64,000 nucleotides of DNA from Haliotis asinina (taxonomy: Eukaryota > Mollusca > Gastropoda > Lepetellida > Haliotidae), in assembly GCF_037392515.1 (NCBI RefSeq), contig NC_090291.1, positions 31,172,001-31,236,000 of the forward strand, given 5' to 3'. Positions 11,815 through 20,801 of the stretch are shown here, piece after piece. Positions within the stretch are counted from its first letter, which is position 1. Every line of letters begins with the position of its first letter. A model generated the notes under the pieces. The model was not told the origin of the DNA. It did no database searches and saw only the letters and a program-made list of their open reading frames with translations. Position numbers and translations under genes: made by a program.

Positions 11815-14800
11815 GACACGGCAATTCATTATATACCATATTTATTGTTTGACCACGGTGTGTGGATAGAGGAGAGAGGGCGTGAACTGTGTCAATATTT
11901 TAATGATAGTTTGTTAAACAACTTTTTATTATTAGACAAAATGTCTGCAAAAACCTCACAGAGTTGGTATGATGCTTTGATTATGACCAGCGTTTCATTG
12001 AGTATTTTGTGGTTATTGTTTTTCGAGGTAGATTGCAAGTCATGGGTCCCCTTTTGAGCCAAAGGGACTATGGTATGGAAGCCATCAATTGAAGATAGAT
12101 CACCATAGTTTTCTCTTAAAGTATGGGGCGTATCTGAATTAAAGAAGTTTTTACTTAAATGAATGTATTGAGATGTGACTTTCTTAGAGTCGTCTAAGTG
12201 TCTTTTCAGTACTTTGTGAGACACCCTTACCCTGCAATATACAACTGAATGCGTTTGTAAGTTTGTAGAAAATTGTGTGACAGCGTATCCCAATATAACT
12301 TTCTTTCGTCACTTCTTTCTTCATATCCTCAATACATCTAAGTTGCTAACTTTGGGTTTATTCTGTCCTTCATTAGTCCCCACTCATTCTCAATAGGGTT
12401 AACATCTGGCCTCTAGCTAGGCCAGTTTAAAACCTGAACATTTTCGCCCGACAACCACATTTTTGTGTCGCCCGCAGAGTGTTTCGGGTCGTTATCGTGG
12501 TGGAAAATCCAATTGTCTTCATACGGGCCATTGGAAGGAGATGCTCATTTCAGATGTCAACATATCGTTCGACATATTTCCAGCGAAAATAAGCAGTGGT
12601 TTCACTCCACATGATGATATCCCACCCCACATGTGAAATCTCGGGCTATGTTTTGGGCGTTGGGAGATAGGTTTGGCGGTATCTTTTGTCCAAATGCTCA
12701 CACAGTTCGGGAAAAAAGTCATACAGAACTTTCATCACAAAAGACAATATTATCCCAATCTTGATTTTCACCCAGGTAAATCTTTGTGATTCTTGTCTAA
12801 AGATTTCATTTCTGATATGCTCAACGATTTTCGGCCTCCTCGCTCCTGTCTTGTTGTCAGTCCCAAACGTCTGTATACTGTAGACAGAGGAGTACCAGCT
12901 AAATTATTTGCATTAGTCACACCGGTACCCCTTTCAAAATCACCCGAAACTGTTTTTTTACCTCTTGTGCTGTCAAATCATCAAGGCGAAACCGTCTGCA
13001 ACACCAGGGAAGGTAACTCTTCATGTAGTAAGGTTCATTCCTGAGCGGACGAGAGTTGCCTCCCATACGCAATACCTTACTATAAGATGTAACACATATT
13101 TTATAATTCTGTAATCAGTTTTAGGAAACAAATATGTGTTTTAGGAAACAACAGTTTTAGGAAACAAGAATTTCTAGGGTAACTGTACCACTGAAATGTT
13201 GTTCGGATCAGGTGAACTCACTTACTCATTCATTGGGACAGGTACAAGGTGTTGGATATATCGTCTGGCCTTGGTGACATCGGATCCATCCAGGGACACA
13301 TCGTAGGCTGCCTCATTGCATTCTACGTGATCATGTTCTTCTGCATATTCAGAGGAATCAAGTCTGTTGGCAAGGTACATAACATTCTAACTCAGTTTGA
13401 ACTATGTACAACAGTTACATTAACTTTCATTCTTCCTGTTTGGATTGGAACCATAATTCGACCATCTTGTGAATCCCTTCGTGTTTTGTCAATGGCAACA
13501 GTTAATTGACTACTAATCATTTGAGGCGTTTGCGTCTTTGCATGATGTTTGCATTTGCATATTTGCGTTCATATATGGCACCAATGTTATATACAGCTGT
13601 ATGCAAAAATACACTGATAGTGTGTGTATGAAGGTAGTGTAATCTCATTCAAACCATAACTAAGCTCCCGACACAGAGACCAGAGGAGTCGCGTTTCAGG
13701 TCATGTCAGGACAACATTTTCATTACAGGAGAATTGCAGGATCACTTAATAGATCACGAATGTGGAAGTACGAGTGCGTTTTCTAATCATGTCTCGACAA
13801 GTTTCACCCAAAGCATTCCGACGACCAGTTACATCATCGACTCTCACTTCCTTTTCATGTGTATATTGGTGGACGAGTACAATCGTGATTACTTCACTAT
13901 ATCTTCGGGACTCATCATGAACTCTTTTGTACTCATTCCGTTCTTAAACAACAGGTTGCGTAGTGTTTGGGTTTGTACGTCTCGTAACCCCTATATTCTA
14001 TTTATAATTTCAAGGTCGTGTACGTCACAGCCACTCTACCCTTCGTCTTGCTGACTGCTCTGCTCGTCCGCACCCTCATGCTTCCAGGGTCATTCGATGG
14101 ACTGGTGTACTTCTTCACCCCAGACTTCAGCAGACTCCAGCATGGACAGGTATATTTAATTAGCGACAATCCATGTAACACACATCGTTTTCGCAAAACA
14201 GTAGGAAGATTCTTGGTTTGTAATGACTGAACGTTATTTTCCTTTTATAACGTAACAACGTACTATCAACGTTGTAAATCTACGTTGAGGAAACGTTATG
14301 CTTCGGGCTCCTAACAACGTAATAACAACAGTTCTTATAACTTGTTGTGACGATAGAGATTTCTGTAAAGGTTTTAACTTTGCGGTTCTTAATACTGTGT
14401 AACGTTTACGTTCATACTGAGGGAGGTTTAAAAGTATCTCCCCCAAAAGTTTAAAAACATTGAAATTTCAATGTATTTCAGCTATGAGATGATTCAGCTG
14501 TTCCATTCATCAGGTGTTTCAATCATCTTGTAACACACCTGTTCTGTCATCAGGTGTTTCAATATGTTTCAAGCATCTGATTACTCACCCGTTCCGTTCG
14601 TCAGGTGTGGCTGGAAGCGTGTCTGCAGGTGTTCTACTCCGTGGGGCCAGGATGGGGAATGGTTCATATTCTTGGCAGTTTCAACAAATTCCATGAACCT
14701 TGTTTAGGGTAGGCACATTTTGTTTTGCCCTGCCCTTTTCCTTGTGTAATTTGGTAGACGGGGAGTCATATGGGGGGTTTCATAGCTATTTTACCAATGT

Positions 14801-17800
14801 ATATTGGCATGACAAGCGCACAGAAAAGATCAAATTCCATTTGTTTCCATAGTTCGGTCTGTTGTTTATCGCCACACCCAGCAATATTTCAGCAACATCT
14901 TGGCAATCTGTAAATAATCGAATCTGGACCAGACCAGCATCAGTATACATAACTGAGGAACGATGAAATTTATCAACCACGTACACGAGCCTGACCACCC
15001 GTTAGTCGCCTCTCATTACAAGTACGGGTTACTGAAGATCAATTCTAACCTGGAACTTCACGGGTCCAGGAGATTTCAAAGGTAAAGACCACTTTAGAAA
15101 TACCTAAATCTCGGCAACTAAATTAATGAATGAATGCTTGCAAAGACAGATATGAATACACTTAAATTGAGCATTGTGAACACTATTGTTCTAGGGACAC
15201 GCTCCTAGTATCATTCATCTCTGAGGGAACGAGTATTTTTGGAGGATGTGTCACATTTTCCGTGCTGGGTTCCATGGCTGCACGTACTGGTGTTCCTGTG
15301 TCGGAGGTGGTTTCTAGCGGTGAGTTCCTGTGATGGTTTCCTGCACCGATGTTCTACGTTAGTTCTGGGACCAAAGAACAATGTTCTACATTAAATTTGA
15401 TATCTAACGGTAACGGTCTACGTTAAATCTGGTACTTTATGGCAAGGTTATACGTTAAATCTGGTACCTAACAGTAACGTTCTACGTTAAATCAGATGCC
15501 TAACGGTAACGTTCTACGTTAAATCAGATACCTAACAGCAAGGTTCTACTGTAAATCTGAGACAGAGTGCACAATATTAAACCCCTGCATGCATGTAGCA
15601 CTTAACAGTAATTTCCTGAATGGTTAATTTTCGCACACGTCGTCTTGTAGTACCGAACGATAAGGCACGTATAAACCATTGTATACCGTAGCTGTCCCAA
15701 GCACATTTCACCGTATCCCGTGGCTGTCCCAAGCACATTTCACCGTATTCCGTAGCTGCCTCAATCACATTTCACCGTATTCCATAGCTGTCCCAAGCAC
15801 CTATCTATAACAATGCGTTTCTGCGTAACATATTCCCTGGGTCATGTTTGGCATATTCAATTTGTTTGCAAAGTCCTGGACTCGGATTCATTGCTTACCC
15901 ACAAGCCCTCTCTCTACTTCCTGTTCCACAACTTTGGTCCTTCCTGTTTTTCCTGTTGCTCATAACTATAGGGTTGGATACACAGGTACGCCACTGATTT
16001 ATTATCTTCATTATGTCTATAATATTGACCACACGTTTTAATTATAACAACCCAATTTAACATTGCTCATCATATGTGCAACTAGGTGGTCGTTTACACG
16101 GAGTCAATGTTCACCATAACAACGTTAAATTGATTTTGAGGATTTCACAAATGACCGATAGCTGTTATATATGCCATGTTAATGCACATGTTGTTCACCC
16201 ATGTGCCAGGTTTGTTTAGTATTATATGTCAAGGAAAATCTACCAACACGTCACGAGTATTGTTTAAACAATCTTGGCCTCCTGTAAGGTAAAGCAAAAT
16301 GACAAACAAAAAAGTTTGAAATGACCCTAATGTACTTCCAAGTAACAACTTTGGGACTTTCTTTGCGACCTAGAAACGATTACACACACAACGATTCCAC
16401 ACAAGGAATGCCTTTCATGTCCATGCGAAAATGGGATTTGAAAAAGGGATAGTCATGATACGATTGATTATTGAATACTTGTTTGTTTTCCGCGAAAACC
16501 AAGCAATATATCCATGGATCTTTTGTTTCTCTAAAGTTTCCTTTTTCTCACAGTTTTCTGTGACCGAGGTCCTCCCGACGACAATCGTTGACAGTTACCC
16601 CCACATATTTCATAAACGTCGAGGGTTACTAACAGCAGGCATTTGCTTGGTGTATTTCCTCATGGGGCTTGTATTTTGTACTCAGGTAAGAAACTAAATA
16701 ATTGCCTCCCATTATGGTACCATGGGAGTAGCGGATTCGATTGCTAGTTATTTATAGCCGTTTTTTATTATAGTGCTGTCAATGGATAGTTTAACTGTGT
16801 CTTGTGAAGGAATGTCCCGGAAAAAAGCCTTTGAATACGATATTTCACCATAGTTTAGAATAAATTTATTAACGAAAAGACAATAGATAAAGTAAAAATT
16901 GAAAGCAACATCTAAACTGACACAGAAACCAATATCTGCATGCCAGTTACCAAAAATAACTTTGAACGAATGGACAAGAGCTACACTTACATGGGATCGC
17001 TGGATGTGGTCTGCTTATTGGCGCGCTGATAGAGAACACTACGAACGGCTGTTATAGAAATGAGAAAACGTTTTTGGATGGTTAATACCATATAAGGTAA
17101 TGACCAGTGTCGTTCTCCTCTGTCCGCACATTCCTCACCACTCCGGAATCCACTCTCGACCATACGGCACGACCCCTGAACGCAACATGCTGCAGTGTTC
17201 TCCCTTTCGGTAGTTGACACGCTGTATTCCACCAGTTTTGAACAGACAAACGCGGCTTTCACTTATGAAGACGATCTTCTGTCTGTCACGTCTCTGCCAC
17301 CGACGTACGGATCGGGCCCATCTGAATCTCTGACCCATGTTGCGTTATTACTAACTGTGTGTAAATATGTGTAAGGACTAAAACTCTAACTCCTTGAAGC
17401 ACAAGTCAACTACCTTACAGCTCAATGCATTCGTGGCTGTTTGTGAATCTCTAATATATACCTGAGATGGAAAGCACGTTGTTAAATGGTCTTACCAGGG
17501 ACTTAATACCCTGGGTCTGTTTGTTCTTGGCATGTCTGACGTCCATCCGGTCGGTCTCGTTATAAGGTGAGTTAAAACAAAATGGGAGAAACTCAAAGTT
17601 TTACCAATGTATCCATGGGTGACTCAAAACTATATAATACCTAAGGCCTGTTCGCATTGTTTTGATGTCACTCGTGGTATCTTTGTGAGTATATATCTCG
17701 TGTAAATGTATCACGTGCTATGGGTTTTATTATATACCCTGATAGTTTGCTTTCTGTTCTGTTTCAATTCCGCATTTTCTAGGGAAAACGTGCCACATAA

Positions 17801-20800
17801 GTGTATGACTTTCTGCATAGAACATTCGAGTGTTTGGACATGGTGTCATGACTGGAATTACTTGTATTTTCAAATTTGCCAAATTTCATTTTTAAAGTTG
17901 TGTTTCTTGACCGCCAGTTTAGCATTTTCTGTATTCACAATATGCTGACATTCTGCTCATGTGACTTTTAATAACAAGCTGTCTTAATCCTCCGACACGA
18001 AAAATAACATGTCATGGCATTCCTGTAAAACTATACCTAATATATATTCTTTTTTAATTCTTCAGGGAGGACCGTACATATTTCAGCTGATCGACTGGTA
18101 TATCTCAGCCCTGTCGGTCATTTTGTTCTGTTTTCTTGAGTGTGTAGCTGTGGGATGGATATATGGCAAGTTACAGATTTTCCATTCATCATGTGCTGCA
18201 TATGCTGCACGCCAAAATTGCAAATTATTCAACAAATCAGAAAAAAGCAGGAATCAAAGACGTGCATTAAAGGCGCTATCTTTTTTTAAAGTTTTTGTTT
18301 TGAATGTTTTATTACAAAGAGTAATTTTAGGTTACTAATTCACCTTGTATTTTTTTTAAATTTGTGTATCCATTTTTTTATTTTGTGGGCTGTATTCGGT
18401 ATTTCCAGAATGGGAATAAATGAAAAGTGTATTTGAGACTACATTTCTCACAGGAGCTCAATTACAGGTAACATATCAAGCCTTTCTTCAGGACCAACAT
18501 TATGTTTATTCCCAGCATACGTTTTGCTAGGTGATATTTCTGATTGCATGACGTCATTACCCAACTCTTGACGTTGGTCATATTATCAGCCACTGGATGT
18601 TGGGCTGACTTTTGACCTAAAACTAGATTCACACTGTAACTGCCCAACTGCAGAAACGCAAAAGCATGTGTGTAGAGCGTTATTATTGTTTTTAGCTGTC
18701 GACTGTTTAGAAACAGGAACCTCCGCGTGGTGCTTCTATTAACATGTTTATGTCACAGCCTCTGTGGTGTGTTGGTCAGAGTGCCCTGGTGAGCGTTGTG
18801 CGGTACTTGTTGGTCCCTGCCTGGCTCACGGCAATAATTGGTACAACAAGGGCTAGTCGGCTCGAAGTCAGTGTAATGTGTCTGAGAGGAGTATTCCTGT
18901 TTACCTGCGGTATGGTACCTAGCACCATAAAACCAGCTTAAGTCTGGGCTAGTACAAACAGCCAGAAATATAGAAGCATGCACTATATGCAATATATAAT
19001 TAAGTGCGACATTAAACGCAGTTTCATCCTACCTCACCCACTCAATAAACATTGTAGCCTGTGTGTGGTGCTGATATGACCGCTTTCGATTGAGGTATAA
19101 ATAATAATTTCAATGTCTGTGTAGGTATGGACCGCTTCAGCAGGGACATCACGATGATGCTTGGGCGTCCACCTCCGATCATCCTGCGGTTCCTCTGGTG
19201 TTTTGTTATACCAGCTGTATCATTGGTAATACTTTCTTCCTTGCAGTTAAACGCCGTACTCAGCAATATTCCAGCTACATGAGGGCACTGGAAATACAAT
19301 GATCCATTTAAGAATATTCTTATTCATGGAAGCATATGTGGTACATTCTGCTCTTGCTGTGCCACTTTGAACAGAATCGTCGCCTTTATTGAAATGATAT
19401 TTTGTTATGCTCTTAGCAATACAATAAGCAACAAATATGTTCACATATCGCTAGTGTTACCGTGAATAATTTGACGTGACAAAAGGTGTAAGAAATCCGG
19501 AGCAGCAAAATAAAACACTGAGACGTTTTCAATATTTTCGTATTGAGCAAAAACAAAGGCAAGATAGAAATATGCACAATAGAGGTTTCATGTACAGTGC
19601 AACTGAGTCAAATCTAAAGTAATGGGTCACAAATATAATATGAACTCACCAAAGTCTTGGTTTCAGAGTGAGAAACAGTTATACGTGACAGTCATATGTA
19701 ACACGGCGAGCGGTCAGGTAGCGGTCATGTAGGTCAAGCATTGACGAAAGCAGTCAGTTTGATGTACTCAAATTATCCGTGTTTGTGCATGTGTGAACAC
19801 ACCAACCAGCCTTTATATACAAAGTCACTTATTCCTGAACATTCAAGCAGTTTGCGACCATCGCCATCAACGTAGTGTTTTCTCGTAGTCTCCCGGAAGT
19901 ACGCACAACTAATCAAAACACATACTCAAAGGGAGGTAACTTTAAAGCGCTACCTGCTGCCAACGTATTAATAACACAGGACATTTATGATACGAAATGT
20001 GGCCCATAATAACTATCATTTAAAACTCTAAACACTGTGATCCCATAGTAATTATCACGTAATCAATAATATTATTTACAGAAAATACACTCTCGTAACA
20101 CTAGGAGTAACAATTAAATACTAGAAGTCTCACTTACTCGAATCGAGTGAGAAATTTCCCCCACCCTCACTCACACAATCACCCAGTGAATGGTGTTATT
20201 TTACCTTGAGAGCGATCTCCCCTTTCAGGCGGTGTTCATCTTAACCTTGGTCCAGTATCAGCCACCGACGTATGGCAAGTACGAATATCCATCGTACGCC
20301 GTTACCATTGGCTGGTGTATTGCAACAGTCCCAATAATCCCCCTTCCGGTGTGTGCTTTGTTGACGCTGCTGAAACATAGATCTGCAAAGTCCTTGAAAC
20401 AGGCAAGTCATGTCTTTTCCTCATATAATGTTCTTGCAAATTCTCATTGTGTTCTGTATATTTAGATCATGGGCTATGGGACCAGTTTTGCGGGACATAG
20501 TATTACCTGCTTTCAAACAAAGCATATTTGTGCTTTTAAATTATGGATACATTTTCCTACAATCGCCATCGGCTGAAGATACTTTTTTCTAGTTAACCCT
20601 TTGATACACTTATACATCACCTGTGAAAACGTTAGTCATTCTGAAAAGAATAATTGCGTTTTTCAGCGTCTAATGCTTTCCTTGAGACCTGACCTCGACT
20701 GGATGCCATCATCCTCGGCACACAAGGAGGCGTACAAGGATGAACAGCAGAGCAGAAGAAAAACACTCAAAGAGAACGTCAGAGCAGTTTTCCAACATTG

Positions 20801-20801
20801 A
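9112..20801 (+). CDS. SLC6-family Na+/Cl--dependent transporter (13 coding exons)
   Basis: Plasma-membrane symporter of the SLC6 (neurotransmitter:sodium symporter) family, which uses Na+ and Cl- gradients to import amino acids, GABA, betaine, taurine, creatine or similar solutes. Thirteen exons of 160, 132, 289, 133, 135, 104, 125, about 113, 132, 100, 101, 174 and 135 nt sum to about 610 residues, the usual family length. TM1 carries [14 protein letters not shown] at residues 33-46. Extracellular loop 2 has the paired cysteines around [13 protein letters not shown] and four N-glycosylation sequons. TM6 carries [13 protein letters not shown]7 ends FSVLGSMA, and TM8 has GLDTQF. Gly37 sits where monoamine transporters have Asp, so an amino-acid-type substrate is likelier than a monoamine. 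The N-terminus before TM1 is short, about 20 residues. Introns 10 and 12 start with GC. The exon 7/8 junction is one base out of phase. The start ATG lies 8 nt after a good acceptor (TTCCATTTTAG, AG at 9102-9103), so a noncoding 5' exon is probable but not identified. An ATTAAA at 21052 may be the polyadenylation signal. Exact substrate is not assignable. Confidence 0.93.
9585..9712 (-). repeat. R1 repeat, left part
   Basis: ATCACTGGATCGTCTGGTCC, GATTATTTACAGACCGCC and GAGTGCGGCGTTGAAC mark the left half in minus orientation. Lies in SLC6 intron 1. Confidence 0.7.
10240..10328 (+). mobile_element. Pogo-like MITE, 3' part
   Basis: GTAAACCGGATTATATCTTC, AGTCCCTGTTAATGCCGG and the end TTACTGTA match the right part of the copies at 29955 and 49446. 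Confidence 0.5.
10425..10556 (+). CDS. SLC6 exon 2: TM2
   Basis: Acceptor CTTTACAG, donor GTAATT, phase 1 to phase 1. Encodes [20 protein letters not shown], then [14 protein letters not shown] and WSFCPLLKG. This matches TM2 and the following loop of SLC6 proteins (GAFLIPY..FL...G.P.FFLE...GQ). Confidence 0.93.
11213..11501 (+). CDS. SLC6 exon 3: TM3 and glycosylated extracellular loop 2
   Basis: Acceptor CTTCCACAG, donor GTAAGA, phase 1 to phase 2. Encodes [25 protein letters not shown], the disulfide pair [13 protein letters not shown], four N-x-S/T sequons and the loop end AEEFW. All are standard landmarks of eukaryotic SLC6 transporters. Confidence 0.93.
11640..11750 (+). repeat. Interspersed repeat R3
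   Basis: ATGTAAATCCAGCTAGGGTG and AAGTCCCCATGGCCCCTAGA recur at 38022-38100. The 3' end runs into the TATC microsatellite. Confidence 0.6.
11751..11814 (+). repeat. (CTAT)n microsatellite
   Basis: About 15 units of CTAT at the end of repeat R3, in SLC6 intron 3. Confidence 0.97.
12300..13070 (-). mobile_element. Tc1-like transposon fossil in SLC6 intron 3
   Basis: Minus strand encodes [20 protein letters not shown], then [18 protein letters not shown] (12540-12720), with remnants of an [10 protein letters not shown] motif (12480) and an LNPIENEWG-like motif (12390). It resembles the element at 32612-33906, including the paired AGGTAACTC / GAGTTGCCTCC near its 5' end (13015-13062). Several stops and frameshifts; no TIR identified. 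Confidence 0.75.
13242..13374 (+). CDS. SLC6 exon 4: TM4
   Basis: Preceded by TTGGGACAG, donor GTACAT, phase 2 to phase 0. Encodes [19 protein letters not shown] and [13 protein letters not shown], which continue directly from the EEFWQ of exon 3 and match TM4 and intracellular loop 2 of the family. Confidence 0.93.
14015..14149 (+). CDS. SLC6 exon 5: TM5
   Basis: Acceptor ATTTCAAG, donor GTATAT, 45 codons, phase 0 at both ends. Encodes [20 protein letters not shown], then [19 protein letters not shown]. This is the typical TM5 and the TPDFSRL loop before TM6. Confidence 0.93.
14605..14708 (+). CDS. SLC6 exon 6: TM6 substrate/ion site
   Basis: Acceptor CGTTCGTCAG, donor GTAGGC, phase 0 to phase 2. 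Encodes [18 protein letters not shown], then [11 protein letters not shown]. The Gln and Ser of QVFYS correspond to family chloride and sodium ligands. The usual ASYNKF..NC is present as [10 protein letters not shown]. Confidence 0.92.
14863..15068 (+). repeat. R1 repeat, full-length-like, in SLC6 intron 6
   Basis: ATCGCCACACCCAGCAATAT, CTGTAAATAATCGAATCTGG, GAGCCTGACCACCCGTTAGT and TTCACGGGTCC are in consensus order. Confidence 0.8.
15195..15319 (+). CDS. SLC6 exon 7: TM7
   Basis: Acceptor TTGTTCTAG, donor GTGAGT, phase 2 to phase 1. Encodes [30 protein letters not shown] and VSEVVSS. By alignment from memory with human SERT, the position of the conserved TM7 Asn ligand is Ser here. Confidence 0.92.
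15345..15565 (+). repeat. 32-bp minisatellite in SLC6 intron 7
   Basis: Unit CTAACGGTAACGTTCTACGT plus TAAATCAGATGC, 6-7 diverged copies starting about 25 nt after exon 7. Confidence 0.9.
15687..15800 (+). repeat. 33-bp minisatellite in SLC6 intron 7
   Basis: Unit CCGTAGCTGTCCCAAGCACA plus TTTCACCGTATT, about 3.5 copies, ending 75 nt before exon 8. Confidence 0.9.
15874..15985 (+). CDS. SLC6 exon 8: extracellular loop 4 and TM8 (acceptor out of phase)
   Basis: Encodes [19 protein letters not shown], then [14 protein letters not shown] (donor GTACGC, phase 0 end), a clear SLC6 segment. The only nearby AG (15872-15873, TTTGCAAAG) leaves the junction with exon 7 one base short. A base missing from the sequence, a non-AG acceptor or a real lesion are all possible. 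An in-phase AG at 15796-15797 would add about 25 unconserved residues and has a poor context. Confidence 0.85.
16554..16685 (+). CDS. SLC6 exon 9: TM8 end to TM9
   Basis: Acceptor TTTCTCACAG, donor GTAAGA, 44 codons, phase 0. Encodes [29 protein letters not shown] and [10 protein letters not shown], matching the F..E...T...D..P..-KRR segment of the family. Confidence 0.92.
16985..17345 (-). mobile_element. Tc1-like transposase fossil in SLC6 intron 9
   Basis: Minus strand (17340 to 17140) encodes [40 protein letters not shown] and GEHCS. This is the core around the first catalytic Asp (usual text W..VVFSDESRFCL), with the Asp replaced by Ser-flanking change. The rest is in broken frames. A different lineage from the 12.3 kb fossil. 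Confidence 0.7.
18066..18165 (+). CDS. SLC6 exon 10: TM10, GC donor
   Basis: Acceptor AATTCTTCAG, phase 0 to phase 1. Encodes [18 protein letters not shown] and [14 protein letters not shown]. The donor is GCAAGT rather than GT. The next exon supplies GT to finish the Gly codon, which confirms the splice. Confidence 0.92.
19125..19225 (+). CDS. SLC6 exon 11: loop between TM10 and TM11
   Basis: Acceptor GTCTGTGTAG, donor GTAATA, phase 1 to phase 0. Encodes [20 protein letters not shown], then [14 protein letters not shown]. It matches the G..RF..DI..M.G..P loop and start of TM11. Confidence 0.92.
20229..20402 (+). CDS. SLC6 exon 12: TM11-TM12, GC donor
   Basis: Acceptor CCCCTTTCAG, 58 codons, phase 0. 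Encodes [38 protein letters not shown] and [15 protein letters not shown]. The donor is GCAAGT; exon 13 continues in frame, so this is a second GC-AG intron in the same gene. Confidence 0.92.
20667..20801 (+). CDS. SLC6 exon 13: cytoplasmic C-terminus and stop
   Basis: Acceptor CGTTTTTCAG, 44 codons then TGA. Encodes [16 protein letters not shown] and a charged tail. The RPDLDWMP stretch is the family's usual 'R.L..P..DWGP' tail. The end is short and shows no PDZ-ligand motif that I recognise. Confidence 0.9.
   Translation, partial: RLMLSLRPDLDWMPSSSAHKEAYKDEQQSRRKTLKENVRAVFQH

Noticed and set aside
11746-12057. 103-codon frame starting with repeated YLSI
   Set aside because: Starts in the CTAT microsatellite and has no support beyond it.
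15577-15768. Minus-strand frame with repeated CAWDSYG-like units
   Set aside because: Translation of the 33-bp minisatellite.
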